This document shows, one piece after another, positions 37,833-49,100 of a DNA stretch of 64,000 nucleotides. Made by a program: the position numbers and the translations under genes. Within the stretch, counting starts at the first letter, position 1. Each line of letters starts with the position of its first letter. The stretch lies in assembly GCF_003945595.2 (NCBI RefSeq), contig NW_024104351.1, positions 930,001 through 994,000 of the forward strand. The letters are read 5' to 3'. This DNA is from Pipra filicauda. Its lineage: Eukaryota; Chordata; Aves; Passeriformes; Pipridae. Below the pieces are notes generated by a model that was not told the DNA's origin, did no database searches, and saw nothing but the letters and a program-made list of their open reading frames with translations.

Positions 37833-38077
37833 TTTAAAAAATAAAACCAAAACCAACAACAACAAAACCCAACACAACAACAACAACAACAAAACCACAC
37901 CAAAATCGAAACAAAACAAAAAAACAAACAAAACCAAAATCCCAACCAAAGGCAAAAACCAACTCCATACAAACAGTGTATCTGTCATCCTTGGGGCATA
38001 ACCTTTCAAAACAAACAAAAAAAACCCAAACCAAACCAACTAAGCAACCAAACAAACAAACAAAAAAAAGAAGAGCA
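37833..38077. repeat. A/C-rich low-complexity tract
   Basis: Two blocks of CAA, CAAA and CCAAA units, almost free of T and with little G. They are separated by a short ordinary segment (about 37970-38005) containing GTGTATCTGTCATCC. Long frames on the minus strand here encode only L/V/F-rich low complexity and are artefacts of the composition. Confidence 0.85.
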
Positions 38078-39029
38078 AGTGTAAGTCTATTGTATATAAA
38101 GAATCAGATTTTTCACAGTATTGGTTTGTAAAGCTCATATATATGAACAACTATTCTCAGTGCTTAGCAGTGTGATAATTTAAATGTGCAGAATTCTGTG
38201 TCCATTAGGAGACACCAAATGCACAAACAATTCATCTAGATATAAACTACAGCCAAGCTAACAAAAATAATGATTTTAAAAAATAGCAGATGCTTTGCTT
38301 ACAGAAGTCTAACAAGTTAACAAAAAAGTCACTCCACTTTTTAATTCCAAGAAGCAAATCTAGTGGAAAATGTAATTAGTGCACTTGCTTCTGGAAGATG
38401 GACTTACAATCATCTTTTAAAATATTGGTTTCCTTATTTTAAAGAATATACTTTAAGTTTTAATAGCTTTTTCTCTTCAAAACTGTGTGTTTTCTGGAGA
38501 ATTTAATCCTGTTCTGAGCAAGTGAAGTCTGACAATCTCTCTAATGTTAGGAAACTGCATTCCAAACTATTAAAAAACATAAACTAGTCTTTGTAAAAAT
38601 ACACCTGTGCACTGTGTGGACTTGGTGGACAGCTAGAACCCATTCCTCTCACATTTCACTCTCTCATAGCGCCCAGGACTTGGTCTGCTTTTTCCTCATT
38701 TATCCAACATCTGCTTCAAAGATTGTTGGATTTTCTGCTCTGTTCCTCCATTCCATGTGTGTCATAGAATCTTAAGAGGGTTGGGATTGTCAGGAACCTT
38801 AAACATCATCTAGTTTCAACCCCCCTGACATGGGCAGGGACACTTTCCACTACACCAGGTTACTCAAAGCCCTTTCCTGCCCTTGAACGGTCCAGGTATG
38901 GGGCATCTATTTCTCTGGGTAACCTGTTTCAGTGTCTCACGACCCTCACAGTGAAGAATTTCTTCCCAATAGCTAATCTAAACCTTCTTTCTTTCAGTTT
39001 AAAGGCATTTCTCCATGTCCTATCACTAC

Positions 39030-39034
39030 GTGCC
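39030..39034. repeat. Target duplication GTGCC, left
   Basis: GTGCC immediately before the 34-bp insert. The uninterrupted CR1 would read CACTACGTGCCCTTGTAG. Confidence 0.75.
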
Positions 39035-39068
39035 TGTCATGGTTTTGGGGCTATCTCAAACCATGACA
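39035..39068. mobile_element. 34-bp palindromic LTR-like relic inside CR1
   Basis: The insert starts TGTCATGGTTT and ends AAACCATGACA, perfect 11-bp inverted repeats with TG...CA termini, around a 12-base centre (TGGGGCTATCTC). GTGCC is directly repeated on both sides, and removing insert plus one copy restores the CR1 reading. TG...CA ends, inverted termini and a 5-bp duplication are hallmarks of retroviral-type integration. Avian ERV LTRs with ends of this TGTCATGGTTT type exist to my knowledge. The simplest reading is a solo LTR reduced to its two ends by internal deletion; integration of an already collapsed LTR or an unrelated tiny palindromic element are alternatives. Confidence 0.7.
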
Positions 39069-39073
39069 GTGCC
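39069..39073. repeat. Target duplication GTGCC, right
   Basis: Second GTGCC, continuing into CTTGTAG of the CR1. Confidence 0.75.
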
Positions 39074-39113
39074 CTTGTAGAAAAGTCCTCTCCAGCTCTT
39101 TTTTCAGCCGCTT

Positions 39114-39641
39114 TTATACACTGGAAGGCTGCTCTAAGGTCTCCATAGAGCCTTCTCTTCTCCAAGGTGAACAACCCCAAGTCATAGGAGCCTCAATGAG
39201 GGTCTTCTCACAGGAAAGGTGCTCCATCTCTCTGATCATCCTGGTGTCTCTCCTCTGGACTTGCTCCAACAGGACGATGCACTTCCTATGGTGAGGACCC
39301 CAGAGGTGGACGCGGTACTTCAGGTGGGGTCTCTCCAGAGCAGAGTAGAGGAGGAAAATCATGTCCCTCAACTGTCTGGTCATGTCTCTTTTGATGTAAT
39401 CCAGGACACGTTTGGCTTTCGGGGCTGCAAGTGCACATTGCTGGGTCATATTCAGCTTCTCATCCACCAGAAGCCCCAAATTCTTCTCAGCAGGGCTGCT
39501 CTCAATCTGTTCATCGCTCAGCTGTATTGATACTGGTGGTATCTTAGTTCTGTTAAACTGCAGGAAATTCCCATGGACCCATTTCTCAAGCTTGTCCAGG
39601 ACCCTCTGGATGGTATCCTGTCCTCTTTGTGTCAACTGCAC
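39114..39641 (-). pseudogene. CR1 reverse-transcriptase C-terminal fragment
   Basis: A 175-residue open frame, the longest in the window. Its order of motifs is that of the CR1 ORF2 C-terminus: VLDKLEKW near residue 14, EKNLGLLVDEKLNM around 52-65, a Q-C-A-L-A-A-PKAKRVLDYI segment, RPHLKYRVHLWGPHHRK around 104-120, and LLEQVQRRDTRMI followed by LSCE at 143-146. In complete CR1 this region follows the catalytic domain; here the FADD-containing palm is absent. Residues after about 150 diverge from the family, so the C-terminus is frameshifted. In a live element it would serve RNA binding and target-primed reverse transcription in the nucleus. It is a dead LINE remnant despite being open. Confidence 0.88.
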
Positions 39642-40090
39642 TACTCAGCTTGATGTCATCTGCAAACTCACTGAGCACTCGATCTCTGTCTACATCATTA
39701 ATGAAGATGTTAAATAGCACTGCCCCCAGTAGAGACCCCTGAGGGACATCACTTGACACTGATGTCTATCAGGACTCTGAGCCACTGACCACTATCTTCT
39801 GGATGGGACTTTCCAGCCAATTTCTTTTCCATCTAAGAGTCCACCCATCACAAAGGACTAAGCACCAGGTTGTCACTGTGTGTAGCAGATCAGTAATTTC
39901 ACCATCAGCAATTTCCCTACAACTCTCAAGAATCTGTAATTGGGTCCTGGTGACTCTTTATTGTCCATTGTATCAGGACTCTCAAAAAGCTTCCTCCACT
40001 GGTGCTTCCACCAGTTCCTTAGATTCACCTCATAAAGACAGGTTCCAGTTTGAGAACTCACCTCGTCAATGCTAATAATTTATTCAGAGT

Positions 40091-41485
40091 TTTCTTTTAA
40101 ATCAATTTTTTTCAAATGATCCCTATATTACCTCTTGGTCTCACCAAAACTTTAGCAGTTTCTTGTTCCTTAGCCTGTACCTTTCTGGAAACCTCAGGTT
40201 TAGCTAAGGCAGTATAATTTCAAGTAATCTCTTTAATTCCTTTTTTACTGTAATCCTCACTTTTATTCTTCAGGTACTGTTATGATCTTTTTCCTGTGTT
40301 CTCGTTCTTACAAGACTTTTGAATGCGAGTGTTAACTACGTTCACACAAGATAAATCATCTATTTACTTTCTCACAGATACATCCGATGTCCTGTGTGCA
40401 CACAGGACTATTGTGTCTCTTCCACTGGACTTTTATAACTTGCTACTTCAAGAGGCAATTATTGTCTCTAATCACTTCTTCATGACCCAGCATGACTTTT
40501 ACCTGCATTACCTACAGAACACTTTTCAAATCCATTCAAATTATTAGGTGTGTTTTTATAAAAACTTGGCCATACATTGAGTGAAAAAATTTCCTTTTTC
40601 AAGCAACTGAGCCCATGCTTATTTACAGTATTCAGTTCACACTCTCTGTTACTGCTCTGTTAGTTCTTTGTGCTACTCTGTGAGCAAAAATGTTGATCTT
40701 AGCTGTGTTCTTAAAGACTTTAATACTTTTTTCAAAAGTAATTTATTCTGTTAATGTCTTCCAAGCTTTTCAGAGATCTTTGCAATCATTAATGAAATTT
40801 GTCTTTTGAATGAGCTAAAACCTTTTATCTCCAGTGTGATGTTCATAGTATTCTAGCCATTGTAACAAATTTTGTTAGACCTAAATGTGGTCGAACATGA
40901 AATGACTATTTTAATTTGAAGTTAGAATTAAGAAATTTGGAATATTTTTTTCTTTGACTAAAAAGACAACATAATTTTAAGAAAAACATTACTATTAGAA
41001 TTCACGCTATGTATTTCATTCTCTGGTGCTTATATTAAATATTGTCTGGGTATGATTCAATAGTCTTTTTTGGCTTTTAGAATGAAACTCAAGATCTTAA
41101 ACCATGAGTCAAGAAATTGTAATCCAGCTCAATTAGAATTCTGCCTTTTAAAACTATCTATCCTATACTGCATAGATCATATACTGATTGTTTAATCTCT
41201 TCACACATATTCTTCAATGGCTAGATAGCTTCTATTGAAACCCAAAATTAGACCAAATAATTAGAAAATATACTGCTACAGCTGTGATGAAACTCAGGCT
41301 TCTTACTTTATTATGCCATGTGTTTTAGATTGAACAAGATGTCATTTGGTGGTTCTACATGGTTTTACTTTTCTTTGCTTTTTCTTTTTGTAATAAGGAT
41401 GCAATTTGTAGCAAGAGACATCCTAACAAGGCTATATTTCTAGCAGAGATACGGAAGTACAGAAGGCTGTGGAACCAAATATTGT
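40091..41485. other. Unassigned sequence, no gene seen
   Basis: AT-rich DNA with no feature I recognise. The first ~100 bases could be further diverged CR1, but I cannot support that. Confidence 0.5.
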
Positions 41486-41498
41486 TAAAAAATAGCCT
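41486..41498. repeat. 13-bp target-site duplication, left
   Basis: TAAAAAATAGCCT, identical to 42156-42168. Confidence 0.92.
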
Positions 41499-42155
41499 CA
41501 TCATCACCACTAGGCTTTGCAAACAAAGATTTGGGAAGGGCTCTACCCACGTTTGTTACAAGCGCGCTGGTGGCTAAAAAGGCCAATACGAGACAGGCAC
41601 ATCTGGTTGCAAAAGGCACAGCAAAAATAAACATTTGAAGAAAAGTACAAAGATCAGTGTTTACAGAGCCATTGTCCTGTCTACTCTTTTACAGGGATCC
41701 GAATCATGGGTCATTTACCACCACCACCTGCGACTCCTAGAACACTTCCATCAAGGCTGCCCCTGTACAATCCTAAACATCCACTGGTCAGATTATGTGA
41801 CCAATACGTCTGTTCTAGAACAAGCAGCAGTCACAAGCATTGAGGCCATGTTGCTGAGAACACAGCTACACTGGGCAGGGCATGTCTCCAGGATGAAGGA
41901 CCACCACCTCCCTAGATCTTGCTTTACGGTGAACTTGCCACTGGCTACCGCAAGAGAGGAACCCCGAAGAGAAGATACAAGGACTCCCTGAAACAACATC
42001 TCAGCCTTGGCCATATTGATCACCATAACTGGTCTACTCCGGCCTCCAATCAGGAGGTCTGGAGACACACTATCTATAATGCTGCTGACGCTTTTGAGAA
42101 AGCACGCAGGACCGCTCTTGAGGAGAAGAGACAATGCAGAAAGAATCGTGTCTTG
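41499..42155 (-). mobile_element. RTE-like LINE insertion with inverted 5' part (twin priming)
   Basis: The unit lies between perfect 13-bp direct repeats. Its left 124 bases (41499-41622) are the LINE 3' end on the minus strand. Reading backwards: GCTGTGCCTTTTGCAACC, GTCTCGTATTGGCCT, GTGGGTAGAGCCCTTCCC, AAATCTTTGTTTGCAAAG, CCTAG, then a (TGA)n-type tail TGGTGATGATG. The remaining 533 bases (about 41623-42155) are the upstream coding part of the same LINE on the plus strand, ending CGTGTCTTG. Compared with the copy at 58120-58452, the two arms meet in the element with only 25 bases missing (58309-58333 there). An inverted 5' part, a small loss at the break and one target duplication around the whole unit are what twin priming predicts. 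Confidence 0.88.
41635..42155 (+). pseudogene. RTE-like reverse-transcriptase C-terminal fragment, frameshifted
   Basis: Two overlapping frames make one C-terminal RT remnant. Frame one (41635-41991) reads STKISVYRAIVLSTLL, then GSESWVIYHHHLRLLEHFHQ around residues 22-41, ILNIHWSDYVTNTSVLEQA around 47-65, and IEAMLLRTQLHWAGHVSRM ending near residue 87. A shift near 41920-41930 moves the homology to a second frame (41919-42155) with LYGELATGYRKRG, RRYKDSLKQHL, GHIDHHNWS and EEKRQCRKNRV. Blocks of this kind (L-L-x-G-S-E-S-W, H-W-A-G-H-V, R-Y-K-D) lie downstream of the RT catalytic domain in the RTE-type LINEs I know. The C2HC finger seen in the 58 kb copy is not on this strand because the 3' end was inverted. 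There are no catalytic motifs and it is non-functional. Confidence 0.82.
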
Positions 42156-42168
42156 TAAAAAATAGCCT
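42156..42168. repeat. 13-bp target-site duplication, right
   Basis: TAAAAAATAGCCT, identical to 41486-41498. Confidence 0.92.
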
Positions 42169-45100
42169 AGTATAGCATGAACACTCCTAGATGTGCAAGC
42201 TCAAAAAAAAAACCAAAAACCTTTAACTGCCACAGGTAGACAGAAGGACTCCTAAGATGGTAAGAGGAAAGTGCTTATTTTGCCAATTTTTTCCTTATTT
42301 AAAAATTCAAAATTCTTTGGTTTGACAAGTTATCCAGAGACTGAGTACAAGGATGAAAGGTAAAAAACAATGTTCTAACAATGAACCTAATGTGTCCCCT
42401 AAGCCTGCTTAATTTTTCTGCCACAATTTATATGTGGTGTTGCAAGCTTGCAAACTCATCTGATTGTATGTCATGAAAAACTGATGCCACGTACCTCTAT
42501 CTGCAGTATTAGCACACACAACTTAAAAATAATTTATTTATTATATCACTTGAAATGACCTGTAATATCTAAGTACTGAACGAGTAAACAAAGAAACCTA
42601 TGGGCAACCTGATCCATTTCAGCGTTTGCAATATGCTAACTACATTTGTCTTTCAGCTGTGGTCTTAACCTTTGCACACAAAAAGAGAGCATTTAAAAGA
42701 TACACAAGATTTAAAATCGTGTAAGCAAAAAGTAATTCAAATGAACTAAAGAAGATGCAAGAGGAACAAGCAGCTGTACCTAAATAATTGTTATAGCATA
42801 TATTCGGAATAAATAGTTTGATCTTCTGATGAACAAGCCTGACCAATTTTTTACCATTCATCAAATGACTTTACAAGAAATATTGTTGGTTCCTTGGTAA
42901 TGTGTTCCTGGCAATATTGTTCTCCAGACCTCTCCAGGTAAATACCTAAATGAAATAAGAATTTCCAGGTGTTACTAAATTAAATGCAAACCGCTTCACT
43001 TCTAAATGTGAGGAGTAGCACCTAAGAAAGTATTGTTATATAAAGGAAAAATACAGGTTAGGAGATATTCATCATTTGCTTGCAATATTTTGAGAGTATA
43101 TTCTTTTATTGGGAATGTATAAATATATAACTGTCATGTCTTTACCAAGGCAAGTTTTTAAATGCATAGAATCCGTAACTCCATTTTTTGCCTTTTTTTT
43201 GATATACTATGTTTCATAGTGTTCATCTCCTTTACAATTCCACTGATACTCTTTGCTGCATATCTCAATAAGTTTGTCTGATCCACATACCATGTACAAC
43301 TGTAGCAGTAAAACATGTCAGTGGCTGAGGAAATGTGCCTTCTAAAAATAGTAGATATATTTCTCTTTTCTTCTCCTACATTTTCCAAAAACTTTTTTAT
43401 TCTCTGCCACGGCACATAGTTTATTAGTGCCAAAATTACAATATTCTTTTTGACAGAGCAGTTAACACTGGCACTTTTATAATGAAAGAATAAACTTAAT
43501 TAATATGTAATTCAGTGTGTTGAACATGGAGACCAGATCTGAAACCTTGTTGTTATTGGAATGCCTTCTTAGGAAAGGTAAAAATAAACTCAATGCCATA
43601 AGCTCTGGTTGCATTATTTGTATGTTTAATTGGCAGAGGAATAAACTCAGATACCAGAAAGAATTTTAACTAGGCACTTTATTTTCTATTTTTAAATTAT
43701 TTCAACTCTGGACACTGTGATTCATTAGGGTGACTTTTACACAACTAAGATTATGGAAAAGACACTTGACAAAGACAAGACTGTACATTAGTCCTAGTGA
43801 TTAAAGGATCATAAAACTAAACAAAAATTGTCTGCAGGTGCACCTAGGTAAGAGTCCATTGCCAAAACTTCACAACCTCTTCCATATTATCTTAGCTTTG
43901 CAGAAAAGAATATCATACTGTGCTGGTAGTATTTCCTCTGTAGCAAGATAACTGTTTTCCCTCTCAGGTATTTATCTGTATTACTATTTTTTGTATGAAC
44001 AAAAAAACTATTCATGAACTTCATGAAAAAAATAGACTAGGCTAGTTGGTTGACTAGGAATAGTTTTTTATCTATATAACTTCCTACAAAAATCCTCATG
44101 CACTTTGTTTTATGTAACAGTAAAAGCCATTCATTGCATTTGCCATATAGTTAGTACTGAATGTCTTTTCCTCCTCCATTCCATCACTCAGTACTTCAGT
44201 ACTTCAAATATTTATACTGAAATATGTCACATCTACTCTTGGGCAAGAAGAGATATTTTTGACATATTTCAACGTTGCCTGCTCAAGTAATTTTTTATAA
44301 GTATGGGGAAAAATTACTTTAATTAAGTAAAAGTTTCAATTTATTTTTGCATTTTTATCTCGGGAATTTGTATAAAGGTTTAAAAGTGTCAATCTTTGTC
44401 ATATTCAGTGCATATTAAGAAGAAGATGTGGGTTCTCTATGGAGACATATATTTAAATGGCAGCTGAGGAAATATTTTTCCCTACAGTCTCTCTTACAAA
44501 GTCTAATCCCAGAAGGGATTTTGAGCAAAAATGACAGTGTCTATGTGGATGAGTGAAAGAATGTGCTGAACACCCATAGCATTGATCAGCTAGATACTTT
44601 TGGTCAGTACAGTTCATAGTCTCTCATCCTTGTTGTACTTCCCAGTCTGGTCTGATGACAGCAATATAGGAGAACGAAGAGCATTGACAAGTTCTTCTAT
44701 TCAGTGTACTGCAGAGGCACATGTAGGAAGGGAACATTAAAAAATACTAAACATTAAAATTCCTTCAACAAAATATCAACTTTTCTGTTTACCCAGGACA
44801 CTTCCATTTTAATTTTTTTTAAATTAAATATGCTCATATCAAAAGGTACATTAAATATTTTTAAGCTCCTCTGTGCAATCCACTCTGCACCAGCTGGTCT
44901 CAAAGCCAGATAATACAACACTTCTAATTTATTATATATGTTTATTCTGAATAAATTAGATGGCTCTGTGATTGTTTTACCCTTCATAATTTCTGAACAC
45001 ATTACAAAAATATCTCAAGAAGAGGAAGGGAGACTTCAGAAGCTCCATCAGAACCAGAACTCTCTGAAAACAAGAAGCAGGTTCAAACAAAGCTTCATTC

Positions 45101-46150
45101 CATATCTCCAAGTCACAAGAGACCATAAAAAGAAACCAAAAAGAAAACAGCTTACTTTCTGGCAGCAGTTGGTTCTTTAGCACTTGATAGTTAGCATTTT
45201 GTAATTTCGTTCAACTAATTCAGAAAATTTTAACTATCAAACTATATTATTTCAAGCTTGAGAATAATTGTATCGAAGAAAAAAAAACAAATCCAAAACA
45301 AAACAAACTTTTAGATTGACTGTACCACAGTTCTTTTTATTTTAGTTTATTAAGTGCTTCTTCAGGTTTTAAATTAAATACTAACATGTCAGAGCTTTAC
45401 ACAGTTGTTTCAAAATGCCATCCATGCCTTGAATTTTGCAAAAGTTTCTGCAGACTTCTCACAGTCCAACTATGAACTAATAACACACTGCCTTGAAGTT
45501 AATATAATTTGGAAATGGGAAAGTAGGGAAAGAAATTTTTATGAACTAATAACAAGTTCACTGAATATTGAAGATTTGGAACATCTGAAATTGTTCCCAA
45601 AATCAAGTCAAGTGTACTAACATATTCTTTCAGATAATTAAAAATATAGAAGGAAAGTAATAAAATGTATTATACTCTGAATATTTTTCCTGATCTTTAT
45701 CTAATTCTGCCTTACCTCAGAATGAAGCTCAAAGGAAAGCCAGTTCATGCAGAATCTTAGATTTTTGATTGCTCCACTCCTGTTCTCAAGGACAACCTAC
45801 ATGCAATGACAGTTTTGTAGGTATCTTGCCCTATTTTGATGAGTTTGTCCTATCAGATATGCCATATGTGAAATGCATCATTTTAGCAGAGGGCACTACC
45901 TACACTGATCAGACTGACCTCCAAGGAGTTCCAAGTTATTAAGCCTCCTTTCAGAAGAGCTGAAACTGTCAATCAAATATGGCTGAGTAGATTCAGTCAA
46001 CAAAAGTGTTTATCATGATTTCTATGGCAAATTGTGGCACAATTTTGATGTCATATTCTGAGGATTAAATCACTCATCTCATATATTGGAAGACATGTAT
46101 TTCGTATAAAAATAAATTTGCAATAGAACATACCACTCCAAGTTGTTATA
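42169..46150. other. Unassigned sequence, no gene seen
   Basis: AT-rich DNA. Open frames of 60-91 residues show no motif or exon context. Confidence 0.55.
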
Positions 46151-46195
46151 GCTGACTGATATTGACTGATTGACTGATTGAATTGACTGATATTC
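46151..46195. repeat. TGACTGAT minisatellite
   Basis: Irregular tandem units of TGACTGAT/TGACTGAATT over 45 bases. Confidence 0.85.
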
Positions 46196-49100
46196 TCAAG
46201 CCCTCATTCAGCATGTAATTAATAGGGCATTGTATGATGTCTTTCTTCATTAGAAAAGGGGAGGAAAAACAAGTGCAGCAAGCAAAAAATACGATTATAA
46301 TTTGTAGCTGAGGCTCAAGTAATTATGTTTACAGTGTGCATTTTAACATTTTCTTGCTATTCAAAACTTTAGTCTGCTTTTAATTAAGACTTGCATATTG
46401 GTTGAAAAAATGTAGCGTATTTGCATAAAAATAACCATGGCAAGCTGAAATCTTAAGTAATTTTAATCATTTTCCTGGACTGATAATTACTTCTAGTTGA
46501 TACATTTGATGTGATTTCTTGCATTGAATATATTCACACCAATTGAAGTTTTCCATGGGACTCAGAGATCATATTCATATGATATCTCTGGGAGGGGGAA
46601 AATCATATTTTTATCACAGCTTAATAATTAACAGAAATTCTTAGTTCATCTTGCTTGAGCTCCAACAAAATAACCATATAATAACTTGTAGCTCTAGGTA
46701 AGGTAAATATTTGATGTTTTAGTGGTGGATCAGTTTTAGTGATATGTAAGTTAGTTAATGATATATATACCCTAAGCCTTAGCCTTTAATAGTGCTATAG
46801 ATATTAACAAGAAAGGCAAGATCAGTTCTACTGCATCTGCTGTTGTTGCTTCATGCTACAGGCAGATAACTTGGGAGACAGAGCCAGCAGAGCATCTAGT
46901 TAATGAACTCCCTTGAGACTGATGCTTTTCATAAGCTAAAAACCAGAAGATTGCTGTTAGCAAGTTCAGTGCTGTAAAAATAGTTAAGGATATATTTTGC
47001 TGTTAAAATGTGTTAAAAAGGTGATAAAACTAATGCTCTACAATGCAAAAAACCTGTAACAAGTTCTAATTTTGACATGTAATTCTTTTACAAGCTGAAT
47101 ATATGAAACAAATAAGTGGATTTATTAAGACTTCCTATGACTTTTGTTTTATGTTTGTTTCCTCTTGAAGTTTTCTCATAAACACAAAAGAGCATATTAT
47201 AAAATAAAAAAAAAAATATTTTTTAACCAGTGTGAAGAACAAGACTGGTTCTGGAAATCCACTGACACTGTGACAATTCCTAACTGACACTGATTTTTTG
47301 GGGTCATGTAGAATAACTGTCTAGTGCAGTGTATCAGAGATTTTTAGAGAAGTTTTACTTTTCTATTAAAAGTATATTTTAGTGAGAAAACTTCACTAAT
47401 AGATGGAACATCCAAAGAATCACTTAGCTAAGTGCATTAGACTCAGAAATATTAAATCAGCTGTTTTGGAGTACACTGAAAACATTCCAGAGCGCGTTTG
47501 GTGCAGGACTGATGGGATTTACAGACTCAGAGGTACCCAAAGGATATATCTGAGTCTGTAAACTTTGCAGAGCTATATAAGTTGCAATGTTTGCATCTGA
47601 CAACAATTCCTGCTCTTTAATTTAATCTCATTTATCTGAACATTTTGTGGGATTGCTTCACATATTTTTATTTTACACCTTCACAAGAAGTTCCTAGCGT
47701 AGGTGTGAAAAAAACCAAACATGTAGAAAGGAACTCACGTGGATTTAAGTACTTAATACAGAGGAGGCAAGAAGAGGAAAGGAAAGTAGGCCAAAATGAA
47801 ATATCTTACATGCTCAGAAACATCTTCACATTTTCTATTATATTTTTGTGGTTATGTCTGAAAGATATCAAACTAAAAGGGTGAATGAAATAAAGACATT
47901 GCTGAAATATTAGGTAAGTTAGGAAACAAAGTTTCAAAAAATCTTTATTGCAGAAGAAGTAGATGTTTGTGAAAAAATATCTTTATTCCCAGTCTGAATG
48001 CTGGCCTGGGAAAAAATCCCAAGCAACATTTGCATTCTGCTCATCTTACTTTGCCTGCATAGAAGCTCTTCAAGAAATTAAAATTACTTCCTCCAAAAAC
48101 TTGGGGAGGAGTAACTTAAAAAAAATTTTTGTAGATTCAGGCAGGCATATGAGGCTGAAAACTTCGGTGGAGAAATGGATATACAGTCAGTATGGAGTGA
48201 AGAGAAGAAGATAGCCGGGAGTTCATATCTCATAGTTCTTAAAAGTCATTATTCTTATACAGGGATAACTTAGTCCTAGGCAGGACTGACACTGAGGGCC
48301 ATTGTTAATGCATGTGTTGCCAAGGGCATGAGAATAAGGAAACTGATGATTGCTGCTGGCAATATTTACTTATCTACTTCTATAACTATAATGATTAAGT
48401 TTAGGTTTCTTTTAGCATACACATCAGGACTAAACTCAATTTTATTTTGATCCAAAAAACATTTAGATTTTTTTCTTCTTTTTTTCCCCCTTTGTTTTCC
48501 TGTTTTGTTATGTTTTATCTTTTTTTGTTTTTAATGTCACATAACAAAAGAGAAAAAAAGAATGAGACCAATATTTAGGGGGAAGGAACAAAGGAGGCAG
48601 AAATGTTTTCTCTGTTATGTATGCATAACATGCAAACTGTGATGGTGGACAGAGACAATAACAACCCTTTTCTCTAAATGGTTCTGCAAGGTGCAACCCA
48701 AAGTTCCAAATCACTGTGTTTAGGATGAGCCACATGGAGAAGTTCCATGGAAAAGGCAGGGCCAGACCCTACACACTCCAGAGTTTCCCAAAGTCATACC
48801 TGGGACAGAATTCACGCTGGATCTTACACAGATTCATCTTGAGCATATAACCCAAGAGACTTTTACTGATCTAGTCTCCTAACTGAAACAGCCAAGTCTT
48901 CTTCCCTACCCTTCAAATAAGAGAATTGATCAAAATAACATAAAGTAAGATTTGCATATATTTTTTTAATTTTCAAAACACTTTTAGTATATGATAACAT
49001 AGACCTGTTCAGCCTCTTATCTTCGGGGGCAGACTCTGCATGCTGTACAGCAGGAACCACAAGTACGGGGCTTCAGCACAAGTGCAATTTATAATAAATA

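Larger units (their letters stand above)
38763..40090 (-). repeat. CR1 LINE, long, internally deleted
   Basis: In plus-strand order it begins with the inverted 3' tail CATAGAATCTTAAGAGGG, then CAACCCCCCTGACATGGG, CAGTGTCTCACGACCCTCAC and CTTTCTTTCAGTTTAAAGGC. The RT C-terminus follows at 39114-39641. Next come palm/thumb-side sequences (GATGTCATCTGCAAACTC, AATGAAGATGTTAAATAGCA, AGAGACCCCTGAGGGACA). At about 39865-39885 it jumps to an upstream RT segment whose minus-strand translation includes S-P-G-P-N. The RT catalytic centre, expected between these blocks, is missing. A 34-bp LTR-like insert sits at 39035-39068. The upstream limit near 40090 is approximate. Confidence 0.85.

Noticed and set aside
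37773..38055. L/V/F-rich minus-strand frames resembling membrane segments
   Set aside because: Direct product of the A/C-rich low-complexity tract.
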